In this document: in pieces, positions 1 through 8,788 of the stretch | Layout of the letters: each line of letters opens with the position of its first letter | Position numbering within the stretch: the first letter of the stretch is position 1 | From: Microbulbifer salipaludis | Lineage (GTDB): Bacteria > Pseudomonadota > Gammaproteobacteria > Pseudomonadales > Cellvibrionaceae | Length of the DNA: 64,000 bases | Assembly (NCBI RefSeq): GCF_017303155.1 | Contig: NZ_JAEKJR010000003.1 | Coordinates: 124,001-188,000 of the forward strand | Direction: 5' to 3' | Translations under genes and position numbers: made by a program | Notes under the pieces: model-generated | Told to the model about the DNA's origin: nothing | What the model saw: the letters and a program-made list of their open reading frames with translations, nothing else | Database searches by the model: none

Positions 1-870
1 CCATTCAAACTTGCCGGACAATTCCAGTAGCTCGCGGTTGCTACCACCGAGAATATTGGAGGATTGACCGGACCAGACGTTGTCTCCGATCGCGTCCGGG
101 GAATCAACCACGCTGTAATAACCCACCCCGGCCTGATTATCGGAGTAGCGCGCACGCAGGTCCACTTTGCCCTGATCGCTCAGCTGGTAGGAGAGCAGGC
201 CGGATACGGTGGAGACTTTGCTGGCATCCACCATCTGGCCGGTCACTTCGTTTTCAATAAACCCCGCACTATCGGAGTGTTTGGCACCCACGCGGTAATA
301 CAGGGAGTCTTCGACCAGCGCGCCGGACAGAAAGCCCTCGGCATTGACGCTCTCACCATTGCCTGCGCCCACCACGAATGAGCCTTCGGTTTCATTGGTG
401 GGCTCCCGGGTGACGATGTTGATCGCTCCACCCACAGCGCCCTTACCGTACAGGGCGCCCTGAGGGCCCTTGATCACTTCGATGCGCTCGACCGCGTGTA
501 GATCCTGGTTAATGAAGTCCATGCTTGGGGCAGTAACCCCATCAACGACGTATGCGAGCGGGGCATCACCGACCTGTGGGGTGATCATGCCGCGGATGGA
601 AATACGTGCAGTACCCGGGCGGTAGTTGTCGTCCATGCTCAGGTTTGGCGTCAGCGCCGCAACGCCCTTCAAGTCCCGGATGCCGGCGGACTCGATCTGC
701 GCAGCACTCAGCACGTTGATGGAATCCGGTACTTCCTGCAGGCTTTCGGCACGCTTGCGCGCGGTAACTTGAACTTCCTCAATGGTGTAGTCCGCGTAGC
801 TCTCGGCCGCGATGGCCGCCCCGAGAATGGTCAAGCTGAACATCCGCAGCCATTTTTTGCCTTCTGGCAT
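1..870 (-). CDS. TonB-dependent receptor, 5' part only (runs off the left edge)
   Basis: The 290 codons seen are the N-terminal part of an outer-membrane receptor that takes up large nutrients with energy from TonB. Residues 1-26 look like a signal peptide ending in SYA, followed by a TonB-box-like EEVQVTARKR (about 31-40). A plug domain follows, with the typical stretches DGVTAPSMDF, VERIEVIKGPQGALYG and GGAINIVTREP, then the first barrel strands. The ATG at 870 is supported by the good signal peptide. The reading frame is open to base 1, so the rest of the barrel lies outside the window. It is transcribed divergently from the NCS1 permease at 1156. The substrate cannot be told from this part; the neighbouring permease makes a nucleobase-like compound possible, but that is only a guess. 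Confidence 0.9.
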   Translation of the reverse strand, partial: MPEGKKWLRMFSLTILGAAIAAESYADYTIEEVQVTARKRAESLQEVPDSINVLSAAQIESAGIRDLKGVAALTPNLSMDDNYRPGTARISIRGMITPQVGDAPLAYVVDGVTAPSMDFINQDLHAVERIEVIKGPQGALYGKGAVGGAINIVTREPTNETEGSFVVGAGNGESVNAEGFLSGALVEDSLYYRVGAKHSDSAGFIENEVTGQMVDASKVSTVSGLLSYQLSDQGKVDLRARYSDNQAGVGYYSVVDSPDAIGDNVWSGQSSNILGGSNRELLELSGKFEW

Positions 871-1024
871 CTTCCGCTCCTTAATCGTTATTCGAAATCT
901 AGCGACGGAGAGCGTGTACCAGCTGCCCCCGAACCCTGCTCAAAAAATTACCATGCAGGGCGGGAAACCTTTGCGCGACGGAGCTGCCCGAAACGAAACT
1001 TTATGAACATCTACCCACTCTCGG

Positions 1025-1039
1025 GGAAACATTGTTTCC
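1025..1039. promoter_or_regulatory. Palindrome between divergent TBDR and permease genes, possible operator
   Basis: GGAAACA, one T, then TGTTTCC: a perfect 7-bp inverted repeat in the 285-bp gap between the two divergent genes. A TATAGT at 1052-1057 could be a -10 box for the permease, but the spacing to a TTG upstream is poor. No regulator is assigned; the Lrp-type gene at 2472 is the nearest candidate. Confidence 0.35.
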
Positions 1040-1155
1040 GGGCATTGGGGGTATAGTTAGCTCTGAATGATAAGAATGGCCAAGAGCCACACCGGGGCAA
1101 CACTCATCGGGCTATACCGCCAGATGAGCAAGCCGGGCGAACAGGTAGTCGACGT

Positions 1156-2475
1156 ATGCACAATCAACCCAACAACGACCTGGAGCAATTGCTTCAGGAT
1201 TACGCGACCGAGCCGGTTCCTGCGCATATCAGCGTCAGTGGGGGCAAGATCTCCGAGGTAAACTCTGCCCTCGCCTTCTCCCTGCCCGGTGTCATGACCG
1301 GGGTTGTGGTGGTGGCAGAGGCGGGTATGGCGACCGCACTGTGGGCATTCTTACTGGGCGGCCTTGCGCTGTCTCTGGTGGGCTTCGCCACAGGAATTGT
1401 GGGGGTTCGCAAACGTGTCAGCTCCTACATGCTGATCAGAGATTCGTTCGGCAGCCGCGGCGCGAATATCGTAAATTTATGTATTGCCCTGTCCATGTTT
1501 GGCTGGTTCGGGGTGAACATCGTGCTGTTCAGTTCCGCCATGGAATACCTGCTGGCAGACATTAGCGATATCACCCTGCGCCACTGGCTGGCCCCGGTAT
1601 GCGGGGGTGCGCTGATGACCGCATCGGCCATCTTCGGTTTCAAGTCGATTCAGAAACTCGCCGCCATCATTGTGCCCATACAGCTGCTGGTGCTGTGTGT
1701 GTTGCTGTACAAGCTGGTGGATCAAGCCAATTTTACGGACATTCTCTCTGCCAGCGGCACAGCCAGTATGGGGCTCGGTGAAGCAGTTTCCGCAGTAGTG
1801 GGCAGTTTTATCGTTTCCGCACTGGTGATGCCGGACCTGACCCGTTACGGCAGGTCCACCAAGGATGCTGCGATCGCTTCCTTCCTGCCATTTTTAGGCA
1901 GTGCCACACTGGTGTACTGCATCAGTGCTGCGGCTGCGGTGTGGCTATCGGAGACCGACGTGCTCGCCATGCTACAGGCAGCCGGCCTTGGCATTTTGGC
2001 ACTGGCATTTGTGATCTTTTCCAGCACGATTACCAATGCGGTAAATCTGTATGGCTGTGGGCTGAGTATTGCTGCGATTATGCCGCACTTTAAAGAGTGG
2101 CAGATCGTGATCTTTTCCGGCATTGCCGGAACCGCCGTCGCCTTTGCCGGGATTTCCGATCACTTTATCGATTTTATTTTTTCGCTCGGGATCATCTTTA
2201 TGCCGATCGGTGCGATCTATACCGCACACTATATTCTGGAAGTGAAAAGTGAGCGATTAAATAAGCCAAAGCGGCCACAAGATGTGAGTTCGACGACGTT
2301 TTCCTGGCCGGCAATGCTGGCATGGCTATCCGGTATGGGTGTGGCGTTCCTCACCAGCCAGGAAAAGATGTTACTTACACAGATCCCCGCATTCGATGCA
2401 CTCATTGCATCGGCGCTGACTTATGTCGTACTGATAAAAATCGGTGAGGTAGCGAAGAGGAGAGGTCGGCGCTAA
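1156..2475 (+). CDS. NCS1-family permease (cytosine/purine/thiamine/allantoin type)
   Basis: A 439-residue inner-membrane protein with about twelve hydrophobic segments and a soluble N-terminus of about 40 residues. It resembles CodB-type nucleobase:cation symporters: the N-terminal block around SLPGVMTGVVVVAEAG, the GFGS-like segment RDSFGSRGAN, and PDLTRYGRSTKDA (about 225-237) before the middle helices are typical of the NCS1 family. The start at 1156 is preceded by AGGTAG at a good distance. Its stop codon overlaps that of the convergent Lrp-type regulator by two bases. The substrate is unknown; cytosine or another nucleobase-like compound is the family default. A divergent TonB receptor could supply the outer-membrane step. 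Confidence 0.85.
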   Translation: MHNQPNNDLEQLLQDYATEPVPAHISVSGGKISEVNSALAFSLPGVMTGVVVVAEAGMATALWAFLLGGLALSLVGFATGIVGVRKRVSSYMLIRDSFGSRGANIVNLCIALSMFGWFGVNIVLFSSAMEYLLADISDITLRHWLAPVCGGALMTASAIFGFKSIQKLAAIIVPIQLLVLCVLLYKLVDQANFTDILSASGTASMGLGEAVSAVVGSFIVSALVMPDLTRYGRSTKDAAIASFLPFLGSATLVYCISAAAAVWLSETDVLAMLQAAGLGILALAFVIFSSTITNAVNLYGCGLSIAAIMPHFKEWQIVIFSGIAGTAVAFAGISDHFIDFIFSLGIIFMPIGAIYTAHYILEVKSERLNKPKRPQDVSSTTFSWPAMLAWLSGMGVAFLTSQEKMLLTQIPAFDALIASALTYVVLIKIGEVAKRRGRR

Positions 2476-2990
2476 CTACTGCGCTCGTCCATATCGTTTA
2501 ACCACTCCAGTTCGCCGAGGGGATAGGACTGAAATGGCTTGGGCGTGGAGAGGACGAAGTTACTGGTAATCCTGGAGATACCCAGGTCCTGTTCCAGCAG
2601 GCGATTACTGATATCGTTGTACTCTTCGAGATCGCGGCAAATAAAGTGTACGAGATAGTGATACTCGCCACTGGTTTTAAAACACTCGACCGCCTGCGGG
2701 AGCTTGCGAATAGCGGCTTCAATATTCACTTCCGCCGCGCGCCCGCGGTTGTCGCCGATAGCCAATTGCGCCATGGCCATCACACTGGTACAGACACGGT
2801 TAAGATCCAGCTCAACGGTGTAGTGCCGGATATACCCCTGCTCTTCCAACTTTTTGGTGCGCTTCAGGCAAGCGCTCGGTGAAAGGTTGACCTTTTCCGC
2901 CAGATCCCGGTTACTGATACGCGCATTTTTCTGGAGCTCCTGAATGATCCGTTTGCTCACGCGATCAAACTTGAAATCCGACTTATCCAT
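2472..2990 (-). CDS. Lrp/AsnC-family transcriptional regulator
   Basis: A 172-residue DNA-binding regulator. Residues 10-60 form the AsnC-type winged helix-turn-helix (RIIQELQKNARISNRDLAEK, then NLSPSACLKRTKKLEEQGYI) and the remainder is a RAM ligand-binding domain with FKTSGEYHYLVHFICRDLEEY. Such proteins form octamers and sense amino acids or related small molecules. It is convergent with the NCS1 permease and shares stop-codon bases with it (TAG at 2474-2472). Regulation of the adjacent permease and receptor is plausible by position only. The C-terminal dozen residues (ELEWLNDMDERSS) extend a little past the usual family end. The start is ATG at 2990. Confidence 0.88.
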   Translation of the reverse strand: MDKSDFKFDRVSKRIIQELQKNARISNRDLAEKVNLSPSACLKRTKKLEEQGYIRHYTVELDLNRVCTSVMAMAQLAIGDNRGRAAEVNIEAAIRKLPQAVECFKTSGEYHYLVHFICRDLEEYNDISNRLLEQDLGISRITSNFVLSTPKPFQSYPLGELEWLNDMDERSS

Positions 2991-3058
2991 GTATCCGCAC
3001 TCGCGATCGGGAGACTGGCAGCAGCGGGCTTATTCCCTCACCCACTGCCAACGTAGCG

Positions 3059-4111
3059 CTACTTAACTTCTTCGCCGTGGGCCTGCTTGTCGGCGTGGTA
3101 AGAAGAGCGCACCATCGGTCCACAAGCGGCGTGCTTGAAGCCGATTTTTTCCGCATACACGCGGTACTCTTCGAACTCATCCGGGTGCACGTAACGCTGC
3201 ACCGGCAGGTGCTCCTTGCTCGGCTGCAGGTACTGGCCGATGGTGAGCATGTCGATGTCGTGCGCGCGCATATCGTCCAGCACTTCGAAAATCTCTTCTT
3301 TGGTCTCACCCAGGCCCACCATGAGGCCAGATTTGGTGAGTACGTCCGGACGGCGCTTCTTGTATTCCTGCAGCAGTTTCAACGACCACTTGTAGTTGGC
3401 GCCGGGGCGGGATTCGCGGTACAGGCGCGGCACGGTTTCCAGGTTGTGATTGAACACATCCGGGGCTTCCGCCTCGAGAATATCCAGGGCAATGTCCATG
3501 CGGCCACGGAAGTCCGGGGTCAGGATTTCCACCTGCAGGTTCGGGGACAGTGCGCGGGACTGCTGGATGCAGTCGGCAAAGTGCTGGGCGCCGCCGTCGC
3601 GCAGGTCGTCGCGATCCACGGAAGTGATCACCACGTAGCGCAGACTCATGGCGGCGATGGCTTCCGCCAGCTGTTTGGGCTCCTCAGGATCCAGCGGGTT
3701 CGGCTTGCCGTGGCCCACATCGCAGAAGGGGCAGCGACGGGTACAGATCTCACCCATGATCATGAAGGTCGCGGTGCCGCCACTGAAGCATTCTCCCAGG
3801 TTCGGGCAACTGGCCTCTTCACACACGGTGGCGAGTTTCTGTGAACGCAAGATGCTCTTGATCCGGTCCACTTCCTTGGATGCCTTGACCGAAGGGACCT
3901 TTACCCGAATCCAGTCCGGCTTGCGCAGGGTCTGGTCGCTGGCGATCACCTTTACCGGGATACGCTCTACCTTGTCGCCATCGCGCAGTTTCTCGCCCTG
4001 CTGCAGGCGGCGGGTGCGCTTGACCGGGGTAATTTCCGGTTTGGGCGCATCACTCGGGTCAACCGTGGTTGCGATAATTTCGGGCTGGTCGGCGTCAAAT
4101 CGTTCAGACAT
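3059..4111 (-). CDS. lipA: Lipoyl synthase LipA
   Basis: Radical-SAM enzyme that inserts two sulfur atoms into protein-bound octanoyl groups, the last step of lipoate synthesis for pyruvate and 2-oxoglutarate dehydrogenases. The 350 residues carry the auxiliary-cluster cysteines C97, C102 and C108 ([12 protein letters not shown]) and the radical-SAM cysteines C123, C127 and C130 (CTRRCPFC). A final RSSYHAD contains the serine that ligands the auxiliary cluster in the family. It has about 30 extra N-terminal residues compared with E. coli. Its start overlaps the end of lipB by 8 bp, so the two are co-translated in a ybeD-lipB-lipA unit. All key residues are present. Confidence 0.97.
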   Translation of the reverse strand: MSERFDADQPEIIATTVDPSDAPKPEITPVKRTRRLQQGEKLRDGDKVERIPVKVIASDQTLRKPDWIRVKVPSVKASKEVDRIKSILRSQKLATVCEEASCPNLGECFSGGTATFMIMGEICTRRCPFCDVGHGKPNPLDPEEPKQLAEAIAAMSLRYVVITSVDRDDLRDGGAQHFADCIQQSRALSPNLQVEILTPDFRGRMDIALDILEAEAPDVFNHNLETVPRLYRESRPGANYKWSLKLLQEYKKRRPDVLTKSGLMVGLGETKEEIFEVLDDMRAHDIDMLTIGQYLQPSKEHLPVQRYVHPDEFEEYRVYAEKIGFKHAACGPMVRSSYHADKQAHGEEVK

Positions 4112-4856
4112 TGCTCATTCCTGGTTCGGTGCCCTGCTCGGTGCCGGGTGCCGCAAATAACTTTTCGTCAAATAACTGCTCATCCACCGGCTGCCAAGCG
4201 GCCTCCGGCAAGTGCAGCTTGCGCTGCAGGGCCGCGACAAAACGTTCCGCCACGGACGCCCATTCGGGGGCCGGCTGGATCACCTCCGCCATCTGCACCA
4301 TCTGCATACCCGCATAGCCGCAGGGGTTGATACGCAGGAAGGGCCCCAGGTCCATGTCGATATTGATGGCAATACCGTGGAAGCTGCAGCCCCGGCGTAC
4401 CCGCAGGCCGATGGAGGCGATTTTGTTGCCCGCGCGCGGGCCGTCGGTAAGGTACACCCCCGGCGCATCGGCGCGCGGTGCGGCGGCAATACCGTATTCC
4501 GCCAGCATGGCCACGGTAGCCTCCTCCAGTGCAGTGACCAGATCGCGTACGCCGATCTTGCCACGGCGCAGGTCCAGCAGCGGGTAGACCACCAGCTGAC
4601 CGGGGCCGTGATAGGTCACCTGTCCGCCGCGATCCACCTGCACCACCGGGATATCGCCGGTGTTCAGCAGGTGCTCGGCTTTGCCCGCCTGCCCCTGGGT
4701 GAATACCGGGGGGTGCTCGACACACCAGATCTGATCCACGGCGTCTGCGCCGCGGTGGTCGGTGTAATGGGCCATGGCGCGCCACACGGTTTCGTAGTCA
4801 CGACGACCCAGATTACAAATAACCGGCTTGCACACAGCCGACTCCGGGGCAGCCAT
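4104..4856 (-). CDS. lipB: Octanoyl-ACP:protein N-octanoyltransferase LipB
   Basis: Transfers octanoate from acyl carrier protein to the lipoyl domains that LipA then modifies. The 250 residues contain the family signature [20 protein letters not shown] (77-96), the lysine of GNKIASIG (K145) and the catalytic cysteine of INPCGYAG (C179), the expected thioester-forming dyad. Its ATG at 4856 shares one base with the ybeD stop (TAATG) and its end overlaps lipA, so translation is probably coupled along ybeD-lipB-lipA. The length is about 35 residues more than E. coli LipB, mostly at the C-terminus, which is variable in this family. Confidence 0.97.
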   Translation of the reverse strand: MAAPESAVCKPVICNLGRRDYETVWRAMAHYTDHRGADAVDQIWCVEHPPVFTQGQAGKAEHLLNTGDIPVVQVDRGGQVTYHGPGQLVVYPLLDLRRGKIGVRDLVTALEEATVAMLAEYGIAAAPRADAPGVYLTDGPRAGNKIASIGLRVRRGCSFHGIAINIDMDLGPFLRINPCGYAGMQMVQMAEVIQPAPEWASVAERFVAALQRKLHLPEAAWQPVDEQLFDEKLFAAPGTEQGTEPGMSNV

Positions 4857-5137
4857 TAAATCACCATATACACGCCCGGATGGGCGGTGAGTTCGTCGGT
4901 GAGCGCCTTCAGCTGCTGCTCGCCGGTGGCGACGATAAAGAAGGTCACGGAGGTAAAACGCCCGTTGCGGCTAGGCTTGTGGGTCAGCCGGCTTTCGTCC
5001 AGATCAGGGGCGTGACGGCGCATCACTTCGAGCACGAATTCATGCACCTGGTTATCCGCGTCACGCACGACTTTGACCATATAGTCTTCGCACGGGAATT
5101 CGATTTTCGGGGGCTGCTGTTCTGAATCCTGGGTCAT
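4856..5137 (-). CDS. ybeD: YbeD-family protein (DUF493), small regulatory protein linked to lipoate genes
   Basis: A 93-residue protein of the DUF493 family with the conserved [13 protein letters not shown] start and the [20 protein letters not shown] core. It has an ACT-like fold in E. coli, and no firm biochemical role is established. As in Pseudomonas and E. coli it sits between dacA and lipB. It is the first gene of the ybeD-lipB-lipA unit, with a terminator between it and dacA. The start is ATG at 5137, as expected for the family length. Confidence 0.92.
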   Translation of the reverse strand: MTQDSEQQPPKIEFPCEDYMVKVVRDADNQVHEFVLEVMRRHAPDLDESRLTHKPSRNGRFTSVTFFIVATGEQQLKALTDELTAHPGVYMVI

Positions 5138-5281
5138 ACCACACTCACAGGGCCGCAGGTCAGAAATGGAGGCGCGGGGACACTTCCCAGCGGGAATTGC
5201 GGCCGGGCGGCGATTATACAGTGCCGGCCAGAGACTGGACAGGGAGGAAAGATTGCAGACGAAACTGCTTTAATCGGGCCA

Positions 5282-5313
5282 GAAAACAGCCCGGTGGACC
5301 AGTCCACCGGGCT
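5282..5313 (-). terminator. Rho-independent terminator after dacA
   Basis: A perfect 11-bp stem (AGCCCGGTGGA, loop CCAG, TCCACCGGGCT, bases 5288-5313) is followed on the minus strand by GTTTTCT. It ends the dacA transcript just before ybeD. Confidence 0.8.
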
Positions 5314-5336
5314 TGTCGGGATACTTTTCCCGGGGG

Positions 5337-6485
5337 CTACTCAAAAAAGCCCATCACGAAGCGCTTGATGGAATCCCAAAGGCGCTTGAAGAAGCCTGCC
5401 TCTTCCACATCCTCTGCCACCACCGCGGGCACATCAGCGACGGTTTGCCCATCCAGGGTCACCACAACCTTACCCACCTGCTGGCCTTTGGCCAGGGGGG
5501 CTTTCAGTTCGCCGTCGATGATCAGGTCGGCCTTGATGCTTTCTTCGCCGCCGCGGGGAATGGTGACAAACACATCATTTTTCACTGCGACACCCACAGC
5601 GTCGGCTTTACCGCCCCATACACGCTCGGTCTGCAGGACGTCGTTGCTGCCGTACACCTTGTGCGTCTGGTAGTAGCGGAATCCGTAGGCGAGCAGTTTC
5701 TGGGTCTCTGCAGCGCGCTTCTCGTCGCTGTCGGTGCCCACGATCACCGAGATCAGGCGCATGCCGCGCTTGACCGCCGAGGCCACCAGGCAGAAACCCG
5801 CCTCTTCGGTGTGGCCGGTTTTAATGCCATCCACGGCGGGGTCGCGCCACAACAGGCGGTTGCGGTTGGGCTGGTTGATGCCGTTGAAACGGAAGTATTT
5901 CTCAGAATACAGGGCGTAGTGATCGGGGTGATCCTGGATCAGCGCGCGCGCCAGTTTGCCCAGGTCGCGGGCGGTGGTCACATGTCCCTCGGCAGGCCAG
6001 CCGGTGGCGTTGACGAAGTGGGTATCCTGCATGCCCAACAGCTGGGCCTGCTGGTTCATCACCTCGGCAAAGACTTCCTCGCTACCGGAGACATACTCCG
6101 CCAGGGCAATACTCGCATCGTTGCCGGACTGGACGATGACCCCGCGCAGCAGGTCGATCACCGGGACCTTGTCGCCGACCTTGACGAACATTTTGGAGCC
6201 GCCCTTGCGCCAGGCTTTCTCCGAAATGTTCACCATGTCCTGCTCTTTGATGGCGCCCTTTTCCAGTTCTTCCGAGACGATGTAACTGGTCATCATCTTG
6301 GTCAGGCTGGCGGGGGGAATCTGTTTGTCCGCATCGTGTTCCACCAGCACCTGCCCGGTATGGGCATCAATCAGCAGATACGCGGTCGCAGCAAGCTGCG
6401 GCGGTGCGGGTATCAGTGGTTTATCGGCCTGGGCAACACTGGTGCTGACAATCAGGAGCAAACAGGCAAACAAGCGTTTGAACAT
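5337..6485 (-). CDS. dacA: D-alanyl-D-alanine carboxypeptidase (PBP5/6 type)
   Basis: Trims the terminal D-alanine from peptidoglycan side chains in the periplasm. Counting from the ATG at 6485 (382 aa), a signal peptide MFKRLFACLLLIVSTSVAQA is followed by the three penicillin-binding motifs S60-LTK, S120-GN and K222-TG. A PBP5 C-terminal beta domain and an amphipathic tail (GFFKRLWDSIKRFVMGFFE) complete it; the tail would anchor it to the outer leaflet of the inner membrane. I prefer 6485 to the GTG at 6512 because it gives a clean signal peptide and has AAAGAGAG upstream. It sits downstream of rlpA and mltB in the cell-elongation cluster. Confidence 0.96.
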   Translation of the reverse strand: MFKRLFACLLLIVSTSVAQADKPLIPAPPQLAATAYLLIDAHTGQVLVEHDADKQIPPASLTKMMTSYIVSEELEKGAIKEQDMVNISEKAWRKGGSKMFVKVGDKVPVIDLLRGVIVQSGNDASIALAEYVSGSEEVFAEVMNQQAQLLGMQDTHFVNATGWPAEGHVTTARDLGKLARALIQDHPDHYALYSEKYFRFNGINQPNRNRLLWRDPAVDGIKTGHTEEAGFCLVASAVKRGMRLISVIVGTDSDEKRAAETQKLLAYGFRYYQTHKVYGSNDVLQTERVWGGKADAVGVAVKNDVFVTIPRGGEESIKADLIIDGELKAPLAKGQQVGKVVVTLDGQTVADVPAVVAEDVEEAGFFKRLWDSIKRFVMGFFE

Positions 6486-6562
6486 GGGTCTCTCTTTATT
6501 CCTTACATTCACAATGTGTCAAAGACCCGGCTCCAGCCGGGCATGCGCTGCGGGGCAGCGAA

Positions 6563-7480
6563 TCAGTCGACCACCACCTGGGGCTGGCCAAAATTCTGTT
6601 GCTCTACAGATTCCCGCAACGCGGCCAGTGCCCGCTGCTGCGCGATGGGGCCGATACGCACCCGATATAGCATTTTTCCGCCACGGTTTACCGGGTTGAC
6701 GGATACAGGATAGCCGAATGCGGCGGCCAGTTGGCCGCGAATATCTTCCGCCTGCTGGGCGGAACTGTAGGCTCCCACCTGCAGGAAGGTGTTCTCCGGC
6801 AATTTGAAACTGGCATCCTCCGGCAATCCCTTACGCGCTGCGGCATCTTTTTCTACCGCGAGGCTCTCGGTAGCGCTGGGCAGGGATTCCGGATCCAGTG
6901 CGACCACCTCGACCCGTGCAACCCCCTTGTCGATATACCCCAGCTTCTGCGCCGCGGTATAGCTGAGGTCGATAATGCGCCCCGGGACGAAAGGACCGCG
7001 GTCATTGATGCGCACGATGATACTGCGGCCATTATCCAGATTGGTGACTTTGGCGTAACTGGGCAATGGCAGGGTTTTATGCGCCGCCGACATGGCGTAC
7101 ATATTGTAAACCTCGCCGTTGGCGGTTTTGCGACCGTGGAATTTCTTGCCGTACCAGGAAGCATGGCCACGCTCGCTGTAGCCTTTCACACCTTTCAATA
7201 CCCGGTACTTTACGCCGTTCACCACATAGGGGGATTTGTTGCCGGCAATACCGATCGGCTCTCGCACCGGCGTCACCTCGGGCGTTGCCAGCATGTCCAC
7301 AGGGACATCGGGGCCACTATCGCGCACCTGGTCGAAGGGCACTTCGTCTCTCGGTTCGACCTTGGCCTTGCCCGCATCGTGCAACGGCACCGTACTACAG
7401 GCAGTGAGCAATGCCAGCACGCAAACGGCGCCCAGGCGAACAAAACCAGCGGATGCATCCGCTATTTTTCTGGTATTCAT
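6563..7480 (-). CDS. rlpA: RlpA, septal-ring lytic transglycosylase lipoprotein
   Basis: An outer-membrane lipoprotein; in Pseudomonas the family cleaves naked glycan strands lacking peptide stems at the division site. The 305 residues have a lipoprotein signal with lipobox LTAC (C28) and a double-psi beta-barrel domain with GHASWYGKKFHGRKTANGE, AAHKTLPLPS and VRINDRGPFVPGRIIDLS, which hold the catalytic His and Asp region. A C-terminal SPOR domain (about 228-303, FLQVGAYSSAQQAEDIRGQL) would bind denuded septal glycan. The linker between the domains is rich in Ala, Glu and Pro. It lies between mltB and dacA, as in Pseudomonas. Confidence 0.95.
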   Translation of the reverse strand: MNTRKIADASAGFVRLGAVCVLALLTACSTVPLHDAGKAKVEPRDEVPFDQVRDSGPDVPVDMLATPEVTPVREPIGIAGNKSPYVVNGVKYRVLKGVKGYSERGHASWYGKKFHGRKTANGEVYNMYAMSAAHKTLPLPSYAKVTNLDNGRSIIVRINDRGPFVPGRIIDLSYTAAQKLGYIDKGVARVEVVALDPESLPSATESLAVEKDAAARKGLPEDASFKLPENTFLQVGAYSSAQQAEDIRGQLAAAFGYPVSVNPVNRGGKMLYRVRIGPIAQQRALAALRESVEQQNFGQPQVVVD

Positions 7481-7626
7481 GACTTCCCCCCGGAGCAGGT
7501 CAAACAGCGCCCGCTACCGCGATTTTTTTACTTTCGACTTATCGTACTGCTGGTGTAAAGCACACGCCGGAGACACAAGCGGCGTCCGGCGATACATCCA
7601 TTATGTTATCCGGCGTTGCCGCGCCC

Positions 7627-8637
7627 TCAGGAGCGGCCACCCCGCGCTTTGATAATCTCCTGGCCCAACTCGTAGACCGCCATGGCGTACAGGCGACTGT
7701 GGTTGTAGCGGGTAATGGTGTAAAAATTATTCAGGCCGATCCAGAACTGCTTACCATCCTCGGTCTCCAGAGAAAACACATTGGCAGGCATGTCCTTGGT
7801 AACCTGGGCCGTGGTGGGGAAGCCCTTCGCTTCCAGCGTGCCCACGGTCCACTGGGGTTTCAGGTCGTCATTGACGATGGTCATGTCGGCATTAGGCAGC
7901 GGCTGGGTGATCACGGTAATCGGCTCGCCGGCTTTCCAACCGTGTTCCACAAAGTAGTTGGCGACGCTGCCGATAGCATCCTCGGTGTCCTCCCAGATAT
8001 CCACACGGCCGTCGCCATTGAAGTCCACCGCATAGTGGCGATAGCTCGACGGCATAAACTGACCAAAGCCCATGGCACCGGCGTAGGAGCCTTTCAGGGT
8101 GGTAGGATCGATTTTTTCATCGCGAGTCAGCAGCAGGTAGTTCTCCAGCTCCTTGGTGAAGAACTTGGCGCGGCGAGGATAGTTGAACGCCAGGGTCGAC
8201 AGCGCATCAATCACCCGATAGCTGCCCATGTTGCCCCCGTAGCGTGTTTCCACGCCAATCACGGCCACGATCATTTCTGGCGGAACACCATATTTTTCTT
8301 CCGCGGCCTTGAGTACCTCGGCGTTTTTGTCCCAGAACTCCACACCGCCGGCAATGCGGGCATTGGTGATGAAAATTTTGCGGTATTCATGCCAGGGTTT
8401 GGCTTTCTCGGCCGGCCGTTTGATGGCCTTGAGGATGGCTTCCTTGCGCTTGGCCTCGCGCATCAGCAGCTGCAGCTCATCGCGGTTGAAGTTGTGTTCG
8501 GCCACCATGTAATCCACAAACGCATTCGCCTGGGCATTTTCCTCGTGCCCCGCCTCCTGCGCACAGGCACCGAGCACCAGCCCCAAGCCTGCTATCAATC
8601 CTGTGGTCCACTTCAAAACAACCGCTCCTGTGTTCAT
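7627..8637 (-). CDS. mltB: Lytic murein transglycosylase B (MltB)
   Basis: A periplasm-facing lipoprotein that cuts the glycan backbone, leaving 1,6-anhydro-MurNAc. From the ATG at 8637 (336 aa) there is a signal peptide with lipobox LGAC (C25), then the MltB/Slt35 domain with the catalytic glutamate E130 in VIGVETRYGGNMGSY. Later blocks are YAGAMGFGQFMPSSYRHYAVD (shown here in part by its GFGQFMPSSY core) and FNGDGRVDIW, an EF-hand-like loop. I chose 8637 rather than the upstream ATG at 8775 because it starts the signal peptide and is preceded by AGGAAG. A small hairpin lies downstream at 7567-7592, without a T-run. Confidence 0.94.
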   Translation of the reverse strand: MNTGAVVLKWTTGLIAGLGLVLGACAQEAGHEENAQANAFVDYMVAEHNFNRDELQLLMREAKRKEAILKAIKRPAEKAKPWHEYRKIFITNARIAGGVEFWDKNAEVLKAAEEKYGVPPEMIVAVIGVETRYGGNMGSYRVIDALSTLAFNYPRRAKFFTKELENYLLLTRDEKIDPTTLKGSYAGAMGFGQFMPSSYRHYAVDFNGDGRVDIWEDTEDAIGSVANYFVEHGWKAGEPITVITQPLPNADMTIVNDDLKPQWTVGTLEAKGFPTTAQVTKDMPANVFSLETEDGKQFWIGLNNFYTITRYNHSRLYAMAVYELGQEIIKARGGRS

Positions 8638-8788
8638 AGAGTACTTCCTGCCACTTTCCACAATTATTAAATTCGTTCTGCAGTGTGACTGCATCCGCGC
8701 CAAAAAGTGGCACGATACACGGGAAAAAGTGAAGCGAGCCTGAACCGCCTCACATTCAGCCACCAAACCCTGCAACTAAATCCAACAA

